From contig CANQPX010000001.1 in NCBI GenBank assembly GCA_947625915.1, positions 1 through 64,000 on the forward strand: a stretch of 64,000 nucleotides of DNA. Direction: 5' to 3'. Shown in pieces: positions 34,948 to 44,159 of this stretch. Source of the DNA: an uncultured Clostridia bacterium. GTDB lineage: Bacteria > Bacillota > Clostridia > Oscillospirales > Ruminococcaceae. The notes beneath the pieces were generated by a model that saw only the letters and a program-made list of their open reading frames with translations, ran no database searches and was not told the origin of the DNA. Positions within the stretch are counted from its first letter, which is position 1. Each line of letters begins with the position of its first letter. The position numbers and the translations under genes were made by a program.

Positions 34948-37044
34948 ATGCAGAAATTTTTTGAACGCCTGAGAGCGGCGTTTTTCTTTATAGTGATACT
35001 TGCGGCTCTTGCGCTTTGCTGTATAGATCTTATGAAAATACAGATCGTAAACGGTGCGGAATATCTTGAAAAAGCAAAAACTACCCGTATGGCTTCACAG
35101 GTCATAACTTCCCCGAGGGGCGAAATAATCGACCGCAGCGGAAATGAGATAGTAAGCAATAAAACGGGTTTTAATGTTATAATCGAGAAAGCTTTTTTCC
35201 CGTCGGACAATAAGGAAATAAACCGCATCATCTGCGGTATCGCCAAGATACTCGACAAGGACGGCGTTGAGTGGATAGACAGCCTTCCCATAACTATGGA
35301 ACAGCCCTATGAGTACCTTGAAGCACAGGACAGCAGCATCGTAAAACTCCGCAAAAATATCAGCGTTCAGCCTTACGCTACCGCCGCAGACTGCATCGAA
35401 GCCATGTACAAAATTTACGAAATAGACGAAAGCTATTCCGAGCGGGAAAAACGCATTATCGCAGGAGTAAGATACGAAATGATCCTGCGGAGTTTTTCAC
35501 TTTCAAACAGATATACCTTTGCTGAAGATATACCTATGGATACGGTGGTAAAACTTAAAGAAGCGGCGTATTCCTTTGACGGTATGGATATTGTCGAAGA
35601 AGCGGTGCGGGTATATGAGGCAGGAGACGTTGCGCCGCATCTTATCGGCACAGTCGGCGCGATCAGCGCGGAAGAATATGAGGAACTGAAAGATTCCGGC
35701 TACGCACTTAATGACGTGATAGGAAAATCAGGCATCGAAAAAGCTATGGAATCCGAACTGCGCGGAACTAAAGGAACCCGTACACTGGAACTTGTAAACG
35801 GTGTGGTAACTTCCGACCTTGTTACGGAAGAAGCCTGCCCCGGCAATACGGTAAAGCTTACACTTGATATCGACTATCAGCGGGATGTGCAGGAGATCCT
35901 TGAAAATCACATTCTCTGGCTCAATAACCAGACCAGTACGAACAAAAAAGGCGAAAATGCCGATGCGGGAGCGGTAGTCGTTCTTGATGTGAAAAACGGC
36001 GCGCTGCTTGCGGCGGCAACTTACCCCACATATGATCTAAACGACTATCTGACGGATTACGCTTCGGTCGTGAACGGAGAAAATTCTCCTCTTACAAACA
36101 GAGCCACAAACGGACTTTACCGCCCGGGTTCAACTTTCAAGACCGTTACCGCAACAGCTGCTCTCAACGAGGGGTATCTTACTTCAAAATCAACAATCAC
36201 CTGCAATCATAAGTATACCTATTGGGACGATTACAAACCCGAATGTACAGGTTGGCACGGAACGATAAACGTTGTTACGGCAATAGAAAAATCCTGCAAT
36301 ATCTTCTTCTATGAGGTGGGAAGGCTCATGGGTCCCGACCTTATAGCACGTTATGCAAATATGTACGGTCTTGGAACGGACACTTACCTTGAAACAGGCG
36401 GCAGCAAAGGCGTTATCGCTACGCCCCAGAGTATGGCGGACAGAGGACTTGAATGGAACGCGGGTCTTGTTGTACAGGAAGCCATAGGTCAGTCGGAAAC
36501 TGCGGTAACTCCTCTGCAAATGGCTGTACAGGCTTGCACTATAGCAAACAAAGGCGTGCGTTATCAGCCGCATCTTGTGGACAGCGTTTACAATTACACA
36601 CAGGATCGGCTTATATCAAAAACTCCCGCCACGACTGTGCAGGTCATACCCGACAACAGCGGTGAGACTTTTGATCTTGTCATACAGGGCATGAAAAAGG
36701 CTGCGGCTTTTGCCCCGTACAGCTATCCCGCGAAAAAAGACTATTACACAGACTATCTGCTCACTTCCCTTCCGAAAGAGACTGCGATAAAAACGGGAAC
36801 TCCCCAGATGACAACAAAGGAAGACACAGGTTCGGCATTTATAGGATTTTATCCCGCTGATGAACCCGAGATCGCATTTTCCGGATTTATTGAGCATGGT
36901 GAGTATTCAAAATTTATCATAAAGCAAATTATTGACGCATATTATAACAAGAATTACGTTCCCGCAAAGCCCGTTATCGTTCCGCCCGAAGATATCCTCT
37001 CGGGCAAAACTCCTCCTGCGGAAACTACAGCTGTCAGTGAATAA
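34948..37044 (+). CDS. penicillin-binding protein 2 (elongation transpeptidase)
   Basis: A 698-residue class B PBP. A membrane anchor lies at about 8-28, a dimerisation/pedestal region at 45-330 (ASQVITSPRGEIIDRSGNEIVSN) and a transpeptidase domain beyond. It has the active-site SxxK in YRPGSTFKTVTA, SxN in EKSCNIFFYEVG and KTGT in TAIKTGTPQM. It crosslinks peptidoglycan during elongation with MreBCD. No ATG or TTG nearer the RBS is in frame without a stop. No RodA-type polymerase gene is adjacent, unlike many relatives. Confidence 0.95.
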   Translation: MQKFFERLRAAFFFIVILAALALCCIDLMKIQIVNGAEYLEKAKTTRMASQVITSPRGEIIDRSGNEIVSNKTGFNVIIEKAFFPSDNKEINRIICGIAKILDKDGVEWIDSLPITMEQPYEYLEAQDSSIVKLRKNISVQPYATAADCIEAMYKIYEIDESYSEREKRIIAGVRYEMILRSFSLSNRYTFAEDIPMDTVVKLKEAAYSFDGMDIVEEAVRVYEAGDVAPHLIGTVGAISAEEYEELKDSGYALNDVIGKSGIEKAMESELRGTKGTRTLELVNGVVTSDLVTEEACPGNTVKLTLDIDYQRDVQEILENHILWLNNQTSTNKKGENADAGAVVVLDVKNGALLAAATYPTYDLNDYLTDYASVVNGENSPLTNRATNGLYRPGSTFKTVTATAALNEGYLTSKSTITCNHKYTYWDDYKPECTGWHGTINVVTAIEKSCNIFFYEVGRLMGPDLIARYANMYGLGTDTYLETGGSKGVIATPQSMADRGLEWNAGLVVQEAIGQSETAVTPLQMAVQACTIANKGVRYQPHLVDSVYNYTQDRLISKTPATTVQVIPDNSGETFDLVIQGMKKAAAFAPYSYPAKKDYYTDYLLTSLPKETAIKTGTPQMTTKEDTGSAFIGFYPADEPEIAFSGFIEHGEYSKFIIKQIIDAYYNKNYVPAKPVIVPPEDILSGKTPPAETTAVSE

Positions 37045-37136
37045 ATCAGGTAAAATAATTGTTGTACAAAATATACAAAAATAACAAAAGATTTAGCAAC
37101 AGGTTAACAAAATTGTGCAGAATGTTCAAAAACGCT

Positions 37137-37164
37137 TTGACAAATCCTTAATTTGTGGTATAAT
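37137..37164 (+). promoter_or_regulatory. promoter of minD
   Basis: TTGACA, a 16-base spacer and TATAAT, 167 bases before the minD start, leaving a long leader. Confidence 0.8.
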
Positions 37165-37182
37165 ATAAAGTAGATAATACTA

Positions 37183-37266
37183 ATATCCAAATTAAAAGTG
37201 TGAACAAAGATCACTGCCGGATAATTACCCTGCGTGACCTTTTGTACACTTTACTTATTTGGATAT
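37183..37266 (+). promoter_or_regulatory. long hairpin in the minD leader
   Basis: ATATCCAAAT (37183-37192) pairs with ATTTGGATAT (37257-37266). AAAGTGT (37195-37201) pairs with ACACTTT (37246-37252), and further pairs continue inward (AACAAAG/CTTTTGT, ATCAC/GTGAC). The result is one imperfect ~84-base hairpin between promoter and RBS. It has no U-tract, so it looks like a leader structure rather than a terminator. Confidence 0.6.
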
Positions 37267-37330
37267 GTGTATAAATTTTATACTGCGCGCTCTCTTTCGC
37301 GTTTGTATATTTCCTCGAAAGGAGTTTCTT

Positions 37331-38080
37331 ATGTCAAAGATAATTGCTATTACTTCCGGTAAAGGGGGAACCGGCAAATCTTCCATATGCTCGGAGCTTG
37401 GATTTGCCCTTGCAAAACAGGGTCATAGAACTCTTATTATGGAACTCGACTTCGGTCTCAGATGTCTCGATATAATGCTCGGCGTAAAAGATGATATAAA
37501 ATACGATCTGGGCTCAGTGCTTAACGGCGAATGCGATATCTATAAGGCTACAACAAATGCCAAGAGTTTTGCAAGCAACCTCAGCGTTGTCTGCGCTCCG
37601 GAAGATCCTTTCGCAAAAGTCGACGCGGAAACTATTTCTAATATCTGCAACGAAATGAGAAAGTATTATGAATACATAATCATCGACACTTCGGCAGGTA
37701 CGAACGAAAGCGTTTTTGACGTTGTTGAACAGTCGGATCTTATCCTTATAAATACAACGCCCGATCCTATCTGCGTCCGTGACGCAAGACTCATGTCGGA
37801 CGAATTCTATAAGCGCGGCAATAAAAAACAGCGCCTTATCATCAATAAAGTGGATCCCGATATCTTCAAAGCAGACCTTATCATGGATCTGGACGAAATA
37901 ATAGATACCGTCGGCGTTCAGCTGATCGGCGTTATCCCGAGCGACAATGAAGTCGTTATCTCAACGGGAAAAGGTTTGCCTTTACCTTCAAATTCACTGG
38001 CATTCAAAGCCTTTGACGCTATTTCAAAAAGAATAAAAGGCGAGGATGTCCCGCTCAGCTTTAAAGTTCTTCTCCAGTAA
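37331..38080 (+). CDS. minD: MinD-like septum-site ATPase
   Basis: A 249-residue P-loop ATPase of the MinD/ParA family. It has deviant Walker A SGKGGTGKSS at 9-18, GHRTLIMELDFGLRCLDIMLG and IIIDTSAGTNESVFDVVEQSDLILI. MinD places the division site with MinC. The C-terminus (AFDAISKRIKGEDVPLSFKVLLQ) is only weakly like the usual amphipathic membrane hook. Neither minC nor minE is next to it, so the partner is unknown. ATG 37331 has aaaggagt upstream; an earlier ATG lies in the leader hairpin. Confidence 0.85.
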   Translation: MSKIIAITSGKGGTGKSSICSELGFALAKQGHRTLIMELDFGLRCLDIMLGVKDDIKYDLGSVLNGECDIYKATTNAKSFASNLSVVCAPEDPFAKVDAETISNICNEMRKYYEYIIIDTSAGTNESVFDVVEQSDLILINTTPDPICVRDARLMSDEFYKRGNKKQRLIINKVDPDIFKADLIMDLDEIIDTVGVQLIGVIPSDNEVVISTGKGLPLPSNSLAFKAFDAISKRIKGEDVPLSFKVLLQ

Positions 38081-38127
38081 TTTTAGGAACAACGTTGTAC
38101 AAATAAATAACGAGAGGAATGGTAAAA

Positions 38128-38529
38128 ATGAATATAGCTTTGATCGCGCATGATTCCAAAAAAGAGCTTATGGTACAGTTCTGTATAGCTTACTGCGGAA
38201 TACTTTCAAGACATGATCTCTGCGCTACCGGAACTACAGGCAAAATGGTCGAGCAGGCAACAGGACTCACTATCCAGCGTTACCTCAGCGGTTCACAGGG
38301 CGGAGATCAACAGATCAGTGCGCGTATATCATGCAACGAAATAGACTTACTCCTCTTTTTCAGAGACCCGCTGACTCCTAAACCTCATGAACCGAATGAA
38401 AGGGATCTGCTCCGTCTTTGCGATGTTCATAATATTCCCGTCGCTACAAATATAGCTACAGCGGAAGCGCTTATCCATGCTCTTGAGCGGGGCGATCTTG
38501 ATTGGCGTCAACTCGTCAATCCTGCTTGA
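38128..38529 (+). CDS. mgsA: methylglyoxal synthase
   Basis: MgsA, 133 residues, converts dihydroxyacetone phosphate to methylglyoxal, a bypass used when sugar phosphates accumulate. Motifs are [27 protein letters not shown] (phosphate binding), [12 protein letters not shown] and [16 protein letters not shown] (catalytic Asp region). ATG 38128 is better spaced from agagga than ATG 38119. It follows minD by 47 bases, as in many Clostridia. Confidence 0.95.
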   Translation: MNIALIAHDSKKELMVQFCIAYCGILSRHDLCATGTTGKMVEQATGLTIQRYLSGSQGGDQQISARISCNEIDLLLFFRDPLTPKPHEPNERDLLRLCDVHNIPVATNIATAEALIHALERGDLDWRQLVNPA

Positions 38530-38548
38530 TAAAGGGGTAAATATTTCA

Positions 38549-38577
38549 AGGGAACATAAAGAATGTGTTCCCTTTTT
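38549..38577 (+). terminator. terminator after mgsA
   Basis: AAGGGAACA with complement TGTTCCCTT and a 9-base loop, then TTTATG. Confidence 0.8.
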
Positions 38578-38619
38578 ATGTTTTCGGGTAAAATAACAAT
38601 TTGAACGAAGGTGAAAAAA

Positions 38620-38805
38620 ATGGCATTTCCAAAAGATCCGTATATGCTTTTAAGTGTTCTGAATATGAAACTCAGGGATAACTATCCAAGCTTTGAGGCG
38701 CTTTGCGATGATACGGGAGAAGATCCCGCTCCGCTGACGGAAACGATGAAAAGCATAGGTTATGCATACAGTGCGGAGGAAAATCAATTTGTTCCGGATA
38801 AGTAA
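38620..38805 (+). CDS. DUF4250 small protein
   Basis: A 61-residue soluble protein beginning MAFPKDPYMLLSVLNMKLRDNYPSFEALCDD, which matches the DUF4250 family of short clostridial proteins. The function is unknown. An RBS-like gaaggtg precedes the ATG; a GTG three codons earlier is possible. It stands between mgsA and tRNA-Ser with its own short leader. Confidence 0.75.
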   Translation: MAFPKDPYMLLSVLNMKLRDNYPSFEALCDDTGEDPAPLTETMKSIGYAYSAEENQFVPDK

Positions 38806-38825
38806 AAAATAATAGAAAAAAGCAC

Positions 38826-38854
38826 TTGCAATTTGGGAAGTAATGTGTTATAAT
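38826..38854 (+). promoter_or_regulatory. promoter of tRNA-Ser
   Basis: TTGCAA, a 17-base spacer and TATAAT, 16 bases before the tRNA 5' end. Confidence 0.8.
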
Positions 38855-38870
38855 ATTATTTGTCAGTCAC

Positions 38871-38959
38871 GGAAGCGTATCGAAGTGGTCATAACGGGAC
38901 TGACTCGAAATCAGTTGTACTTTCGGGTACCGAGGGTTCGAATCCCTCCGCTTCCGCCA
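38871..38959 (+). tRNA. tRNA-Ser (CGA)
   Basis: An 89-base tRNA with acceptor GGAAGCG/CGCTTCC, encoded CCA, a long variable arm typical of serine tRNAs (GTACTTTCGGGTAC) and anticodon loop CTCGAAA giving anticodon CGA. Confidence 0.95.
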
Positions 38960-38994
38960 AAAATAGCCTGTAAACTTTCGTTTACAGGCTATTT
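38960..38994 (+). terminator. terminator of tRNA-Ser
   Basis: AAATAGCCTGTAAAC and its complement around TTTC form a 15-base stem ending in ATTTAACTTG. Confidence 0.8.
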
Positions 38995-38999
38995 AACTT

Positions 39000-39345
39000 G
39001 TCAAGAAAGTTTTTAACAATTTTGCGCGCAGCGCAAAATTGAAAAGCTGGTCCAGCGCAGCCGCGCTGGTGGGGTCTAAGGGAAAAACGAATGCTTCGCA
39101 TTCGTCTAAACCCCTTGTCGACGAAACGAACGCAGTTCGTTTTTCGCAGAACGACGAAATCCCCTAATGCCTTTAGGAGCTCCGCAGGGGGTGAATTGCT
39201 GTCGCAGACAGCAAGAGGGGGAAGCCCTGCGATAGAGGGCTTCCCCCTTGAACTAACGAATTTTCTCATATTTTGCCTTGTCAAACAACCCTGTGAGTTG
39301 TTTGACAACAAACTATGCAATTCTTTACAAATACTTTTTCTTCAA
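39000..39345 (+). repeat. multi-hairpin dispersed element A, copy 2
   Basis: This copy has the same hairpin series as 7991-8290: CCAGCGC/GCGCTGG, GCTGTC/GACAGC, GGGGGAAGCCCT with its complement (39217-39247) and GTCAAACAAC/GTTGTTTGAC (39280-39306). Extra mini-hairpins (CGAATG-ctt-CGCATTCG and ACGAAC-gca-GTTCGT) are inserted in the middle. It shares its left end (AACAATTTTGCGCGCAGCGC) with copy 4. It follows tRNA-Ser in the same orientation. Confidence 0.85.
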
Positions 39346-39365
39346 ATTCTTTTTTCACCAACACA

Positions 39366-41294
39366 TTATGTATGGAATATAGCGATCTTGTCTCTCAAGG
39401 TCATCGCCTGTGCGTTCAGTTCTTCGCAGCTTGCAGCACTCTCTTCGGCGGTAGCACTGTTCTGCGTGATAACATCTGCAATCTGATCGATGCCCTGTTT
39501 TACCTGTTGAACGGATTCCTCCTGCTGGAGCGTCTGACGTGTAATGCCTTCGATAAGCTCGTTGGTCTCGTTGGTTATTTCAATTACACGCTTCATTGCG
39601 GCAGCGGTCTTGTTTGCGATCTCGGAACCGTTGTTTACGGCGTCTATACAGCTTCCGATAAGAACGGAAGTGTTCTTGGCTGCTTCGGCGGATTTGTTTG
39701 CAAGATTTCTTACTTCATCGGCAACTACGGCAAAGCCCTTGCCTGCAGTACCTGCTCTTGCAGCTTCAACTGCCGCGTTAAGTGCAAGGATATTCGTCTG
39801 GAACGCGATATCTTCGATAGCCTTTATGATCTTGCTGATCTCTGACGCGCTGGTCTCGATATTCTTCATTGCGTCAAGCATATTGACGATCTCTTCGTTC
39901 TGTTTGTTGACCATTTCAATGGAGTTGTTGGAAAGTTCCTGTGCCTTTTCGGCGTTTTCTGCATTAAGGCTGATATTCTGGGAAATATCGTCCAAGGATA
40001 TGGACAGCTGCTGTGAAGCGGCAGCCTGTTTTGTTGTACCGTCTGCAAGAACGGACGCTCCGTTTGCGATCTGTTCGGAACCGCTGTAAACTTCGTCTGC
40101 GGAAACGTTGATGCTTTCGATAACGTCTTTCATTTGACCGCGGAGAGTCTCCGCCGACTCGCCTATGCTGACGAAATCACCTGTATATGAAACATTGGAT
40201 TCGTAACCGAAGTTTCCGTCAGCCATTTCGCTCATCATTGCGGAGATGTCATTTACATAGCTGCCGATGGTGGAAATTGCGGTGGAGATAGATCCTGCAA
40301 GGTCGCCTATCTCATTCTTGTCAAGTTTGCCGATGCTGCTTTGACTAAGGTCGCCGCGCTCCATTTTTTCAGCCATAGCTTTGACCTTTTTGATAGGATC
40401 GGATATGATCCTCGATACGAACATTATCAATGTAAATATGGAGATGAGCAGCATTACAATGGCAATCACTATACCTACGGAAATAGCCTTGTTTCTGTTA
40501 TCGATCATTGTTTTCATCGGCGAACCTGTGAACAGAGCGCCTTTTACCATTCCGTTGGCGTCGTATATAGGTGTATAGCAAGCCATATAGTCTTCGCCGA
40601 AAAGTTCGGTCTCGAGCATATAAACTTCGCCGTTTGTGATAACTTTATCGTATATTTCGCCGAGCATGGTAGTCCCGATGGCTCTTTCGCCGTCATCACC
40701 GATCAGCGTGGTGGAAATTCTCAGGTTGTCATAGAATATCGTAACATGGGCGTCGGTCTGTTCCCTTACCTCGTCAACGAGAGCAAAGTCGTTGTAGGAA
40801 TATCCTATAGCGATAACGCCGCCGTCAAATTTTACCGTGGTGCGGTAGAAAAGGTAAGCGTCGGTATCAGAGAACATACCGCTTTTTTCAACGTTTATGG
40901 AATCAAAGATACCGGAGGCGGAGAGTTTGCAGTTATCGCTCTGGTATTGGATCATGCCGTCCTTATCGGCAAAGATACCGAAGATGCCGCCTGATTTGTT
41001 TATGCTGTTCCATACGGAAGCGATCCTTTCCTTGTCGCCGTTCCTTACTGATTCGGTGAAATCGGAATCGTCCGCAAGCAATTGAGCGATCATTTGAGTT
41101 TCATCGGCTTTTGAGTTTATGGAGAACTGTAAGACATTGTTAGCTACTTGAGTAGCTTCTTCCAATGTTTCTGTTTCGGCATTGGTGAACAATGCAACAA
41201 ATCCGATAGTTATGGCGACCGCAACTGCTATGAGAAGGGTATCCACCATCAGAACGATCGTAACGCCCAATTTTGATATAGAAATTTTATTCAT
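39366..41294 (-). CDS. methyl-accepting chemotaxis protein 2
   Basis: A 642-residue chemoreceptor. TM1 is at about 12-36, the extracellular sensor at 40-268 resembles the single-Cache family ([47 protein letters not shown]), TM2 is at about 272-293 and HAMP is at 294-346. The cytoplasmic hairpin has the tip [50 protein letters not shown]. There is no CheR-tether pentapeptide at the end ([10 protein letters not shown]). No che genes are in the window. The ligand is unknown. Confidence 0.94.
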   Translation of the reverse strand: MNKISISKLGVTIVLMVDTLLIAVAVAITIGFVALFTNAETETLEEATQVANNVLQFSINSKADETQMIAQLLADDSDFTESVRNGDKERIASVWNSINKSGGIFGIFADKDGMIQYQSDNCKLSASGIFDSINVEKSGMFSDTDAYLFYRTTVKFDGGVIAIGYSYNDFALVDEVREQTDAHVTIFYDNLRISTTLIGDDGERAIGTTMLGEIYDKVITNGEVYMLETELFGEDYMACYTPIYDANGMVKGALFTGSPMKTMIDNRNKAISVGIVIAIVMLLISIFTLIMFVSRIISDPIKKVKAMAEKMERGDLSQSSIGKLDKNEIGDLAGSISTAISTIGSYVNDISAMMSEMADGNFGYESNVSYTGDFVSIGESAETLRGQMKDVIESINVSADEVYSGSEQIANGASVLADGTTKQAAASQQLSISLDDISQNISLNAENAEKAQELSNNSIEMVNKQNEEIVNMLDAMKNIETSASEISKIIKAIEDIAFQTNILALNAAVEAARAGTAGKGFAVVADEVRNLANKSAEAAKNTSVLIGSCIDAVNNGSEIANKTAAAMKRVIEITNETNELIEGITRQTLQQEESVQQVKQGIDQIADVITQNSATAEESAASCEELNAQAMTLRDKIAIFHT

Positions 41295-41482
41295 AAAAAA
41301 AACACCGCCAATAATACATATTTAATTAAGGGCACCTTTGCCTAACTTATATTTTACACCAAAAGCAAAAAAATGTCAAGCATTTTTAAACAAACCATGA
41401 CAAAATATAACCCCAAAATTTGTATATAAAGTCCATAGTTCTGCATCTGATATGCAGCCGAAAAGAAATTAACGAATTGGTA

Positions 41483-41511
41483 TTGATTTATTTGGAAAAG
41501 TGTTGTATAAT
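41483..41511 (+). promoter_or_regulatory. promoter of the isomerase/acyl-CoA synthetase fusion
   Basis: TTGATT, a 17-base spacer and TATAAT, 58 bases before the TTG start. Otherwise the gap 41295-41569 is AT-rich with nothing more seen. Confidence 0.7.
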
Positions 41512-41569
41512 GTTTATAATTGTTTTATTTTATATGTATATTATATTTTTTTAAAAGGACTGATCTATT

Positions 41570-44098
41570 TTGAAAATCGGATTTTCTACCATCGCCTGCC
41601 CCGATTTTACTTGGCAGGAAATTTATTCTACGGCTAAGGATCTCGGCTTCAACGGCATCGAGATCCGCGGTCTGGGAAGTGATATCTTTTCGGTAAACGC
41701 CCAGCCTTTCAAAGAACAGAACATTAACGGCACTATCGAAAAACTGAAAGCTCTCGACCTTGAAATACCCTGCCTTACTTCGGGAGCCTGCCTAAGATAT
41801 GCGGACAAGCAGGAAGAAGCTTTTGCCGAAATAATCGCTTACGCAAAGCTTGCTCAAAAACTCGGAACGCCTTATATCCGCGTTCTCGGCGACTTGAACG
41901 CCGCTCCGGACGGAGAAGCTGACGATGAGATCGTTGCAGACGCGCTGAAAAAACTTGTTCCCTATGCGGAAGAATATAACGTTACCCTTCTTGTTGAAAC
42001 GAACGGCGTTTACAGCGATACAAAACGCCTTGCTGCGCTTCTTGACAAGGTGAACAGCCGCAAAATTGCCGCTCTCTGGGATATGCACCACCCGTACCGT
42101 TTCCACAGTGAAGCCCCGGAAACTACCGTTGCAAATCTCGGTGAATATATCAAGTACATTCAGGTCAAGGACAGCGTTATGGGCACTGACGGAAAAGTCG
42201 TCTACAAGATCATGGGCAGCGGCGATATCCCCGTAAGAGAAATGATAGACGCTCTCAAAACCATAAACTACACAGGCTATATCTCCCTTGAATGGCTGAA
42301 ACGCTGGGCTCCCGATCTCAGCGACGCGGGAATAGTTATCCCGCAGTTCGCGGAGTTCATGTCGCCTTATAAGACAAAATACAAACATCCCCTCCAGACG
42401 AGCATTGACGGAAAAGGTCAGTACCCGTGGCCTAAGGAACGCATCATAAATTACACTTTCCCCGATGTTCTCGACCGTATCTGCGAACAGTTCCCCAATC
42501 AGTATGCGTTCCGCTATACCGAACTTGACTACACACGCACATATCCCGAATTCCGCGACGACGTGGATACTTTTGCACGCGCACTTATGGCTATGGGCGT
42601 CAAGAAAGGCGATCACGTTGCCATATGGGCGACAAATGTTCCCCAATGGTACATCACTTTCTGGGCAACTACCAAGATAGGTGCCGTTCTTGTTACGGTA
42701 AATACGGAATACAGGATCCACGAGGCGGAGTATCTTCTTAAACAATCCGATACTAATACTCTTGTAATGATAGACGGCATAAAAGATATAAACTATGTCG
42801 GCATAATCAAGGAACTTTGCCCCGAACTTGAAAACTGCGAGCCGGGCAAACTCGTTTCCGAAAAACTTCCGTTCTTAAAGAACGTCATTACCGTTGATTC
42901 GGAAAATAAAGGCTGCTTTACATGGGAGTCTGCTCTCGCACTTGCAAAGGAAGTTCCTTACAGCAAAGTGGAGGAAGTGCGCCGCACGATCAATATACAC
43001 GACGTGTGCAATATGCAGTATACTTCGGGAACCACAGGTTTCCCAAAAGGCGTTATGCTTACACACTACAATGTTGTAAACAACGGCAAGGCTATCGGCG
43101 ACTGCATGGATCTTTCCACAGCGGACAGAATGATGATACAAGTGCCGATGTTCCACTGCTTCGGAATGGTGCTTGCAATGACAGCTTCAATGACTCACGG
43201 AACAACAATGTCGCCTATAACAAGATTTTCACCGAGAAAAGGACTTGCCTGCATAAATAAAGAGAAGATAACCTGTTTCCACGGCGTTCCGACAATGTTT
43301 ATCGCAATGCTTGGGCATGAGGATTTCCCAAAGACAGATTTTTCAAGTATGAGAACAGGCATAATGGCAGGTTCGCCATGCCCGATAAAGACCATGGAGG
43401 AAGTTATCGAGAAAATGCATATGTCGCAGATATGCATTACCTACGGACAGACCGAAGCTTCTCCCGCAACTACCATGAGCAAGACCACCGATTCCATAGA
43501 ACAGCGTGTAAATACCGTCGGCGGACCTATCTTCGGAGTGGAATGCAGGATAGTTGACCCTGAAACAAATCAGGAACTTCCCGATGATGTGGACGGAGAA
43601 TTCGTTGCCCGCGGCTACAACATCATGAAAGGTTACTACAAGATGCCCGAAGCTACGGCTGCGGCGATAGATCACGACGGCTGGCTGCATACGGGAGATC
43701 TTGCAAGGCGCCGTTCTTCGGACGGATATTACAAGATCACAGGACGTATCAAGGATATGATAATACGCGGCGGCGAGAACATTTACCCCAAGGAAATAGA
43801 AGATTTCCTCTACACATATCCAAAGGTAAAAGATGTACAGGTAATAGGCGTTCCCGACGAAGCTTACGGAGAAGAAGTAATGGCTTGCATAGTTTTGCAG
43901 GACGGAGTTGAAGCAACGGAGCAGGAAATAAAGGATTTCTGTCTTGCAAGAATGGCAAAGCACAAATGCCCGAGGTATGTTGATTTTGTAGACGGTTTTC
44001 CGATGAACGCAGCGGGAAAGATCCTTAAATACAAGATGAGGGAACAAGCGGTAGAGAAGCTTGGGCTCAAAAAAGCGAACAGTATTGAAACTGCATAA
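41570..44098 (+). CDS. fusion: sugar-phosphate isomerase-like TIM barrel + AMP-forming acyl-CoA synthetase
   Basis: An 842-residue two-part protein. Residues 1-275 form a xylose-isomerase/AP-endonuclease-2-like TIM barrel (MKIGFSTIACPDFTWQEIYSTAKDLGFNGIEIRG; VTLLVETNGVYSD; ALWDMHHPYRFHSE; YIQVKDS; GYISLEWLKRW) with the expected metal-binding Glu/Asp/His. After a short linker, residues 290-842 are an AMP-binding ligase with MQYTSGTTGFPKGVMLTHYN (P-loop), ITYGQTEASPATTMS, GWLHTGDLARRRSSDGYYKITGRIKDMIIRGGENIYPKEIE and the lysine in NAAGKILKYKMRE. The start is TTG behind aaaagga. The frame is continuous, so the fusion is real. Substrates are unknown. Confidence 0.9.
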   Translation: MKIGFSTIACPDFTWQEIYSTAKDLGFNGIEIRGLGSDIFSVNAQPFKEQNINGTIEKLKALDLEIPCLTSGACLRYADKQEEAFAEIIAYAKLAQKLGTPYIRVLGDLNAAPDGEADDEIVADALKKLVPYAEEYNVTLLVETNGVYSDTKRLAALLDKVNSRKIAALWDMHHPYRFHSEAPETTVANLGEYIKYIQVKDSVMGTDGKVVYKIMGSGDIPVREMIDALKTINYTGYISLEWLKRWAPDLSDAGIVIPQFAEFMSPYKTKYKHPLQTSIDGKGQYPWPKERIINYTFPDVLDRICEQFPNQYAFRYTELDYTRTYPEFRDDVDTFARALMAMGVKKGDHVAIWATNVPQWYITFWATTKIGAVLVTVNTEYRIHEAEYLLKQSDTNTLVMIDGIKDINYVGIIKELCPELENCEPGKLVSEKLPFLKNVITVDSENKGCFTWESALALAKEVPYSKVEEVRRTINIHDVCNMQYTSGTTGFPKGVMLTHYNVVNNGKAIGDCMDLSTADRMMIQVPMFHCFGMVLAMTASMTHGTTMSPITRFSPRKGLACINKEKITCFHGVPTMFIAMLGHEDFPKTDFSSMRTGIMAGSPCPIKTMEEVIEKMHMSQICITYGQTEASPATTMSKTTDSIEQRVNTVGGPIFGVECRIVDPETNQELPDDVDGEFVARGYNIMKGYYKMPEATAAAIDHDGWLHTGDLARRRSSDGYYKITGRIKDMIIRGGENIYPKEIEDFLYTYPKVKDVQVIGVPDEAYGEEVMACIVLQDGVEATEQEIKDFCLARMAKHKCPRYVDFVDGFPMNAAGKILKYKMREQAVEKLGLKKANSIETA

Positions 44099-44099
44099 A

Positions 44100-44137
44100 A
44101 AGCTAAGCGGCTCGGAAATATCCGAGCCGCTTAGCTT
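44100..44137 (+). terminator. strong hairpin after the fusion gene
   Basis: AAGCTAAGCGGCTCGG and its complement form a 16-base stem directly after the stop. There is no T-run, so it may protect the mRNA end rather than terminate on its own. Confidence 0.6.
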
Positions 44138-44159
44138 GTAAATAAAGCATAAATTAATT

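Noticed and set aside
39091..39845. Plus-strand frames of 131-217 residues opposite the second chemoreceptor
   Set aside because: They are antisense shadows of a clear chemoreceptor gene, with no RBS.
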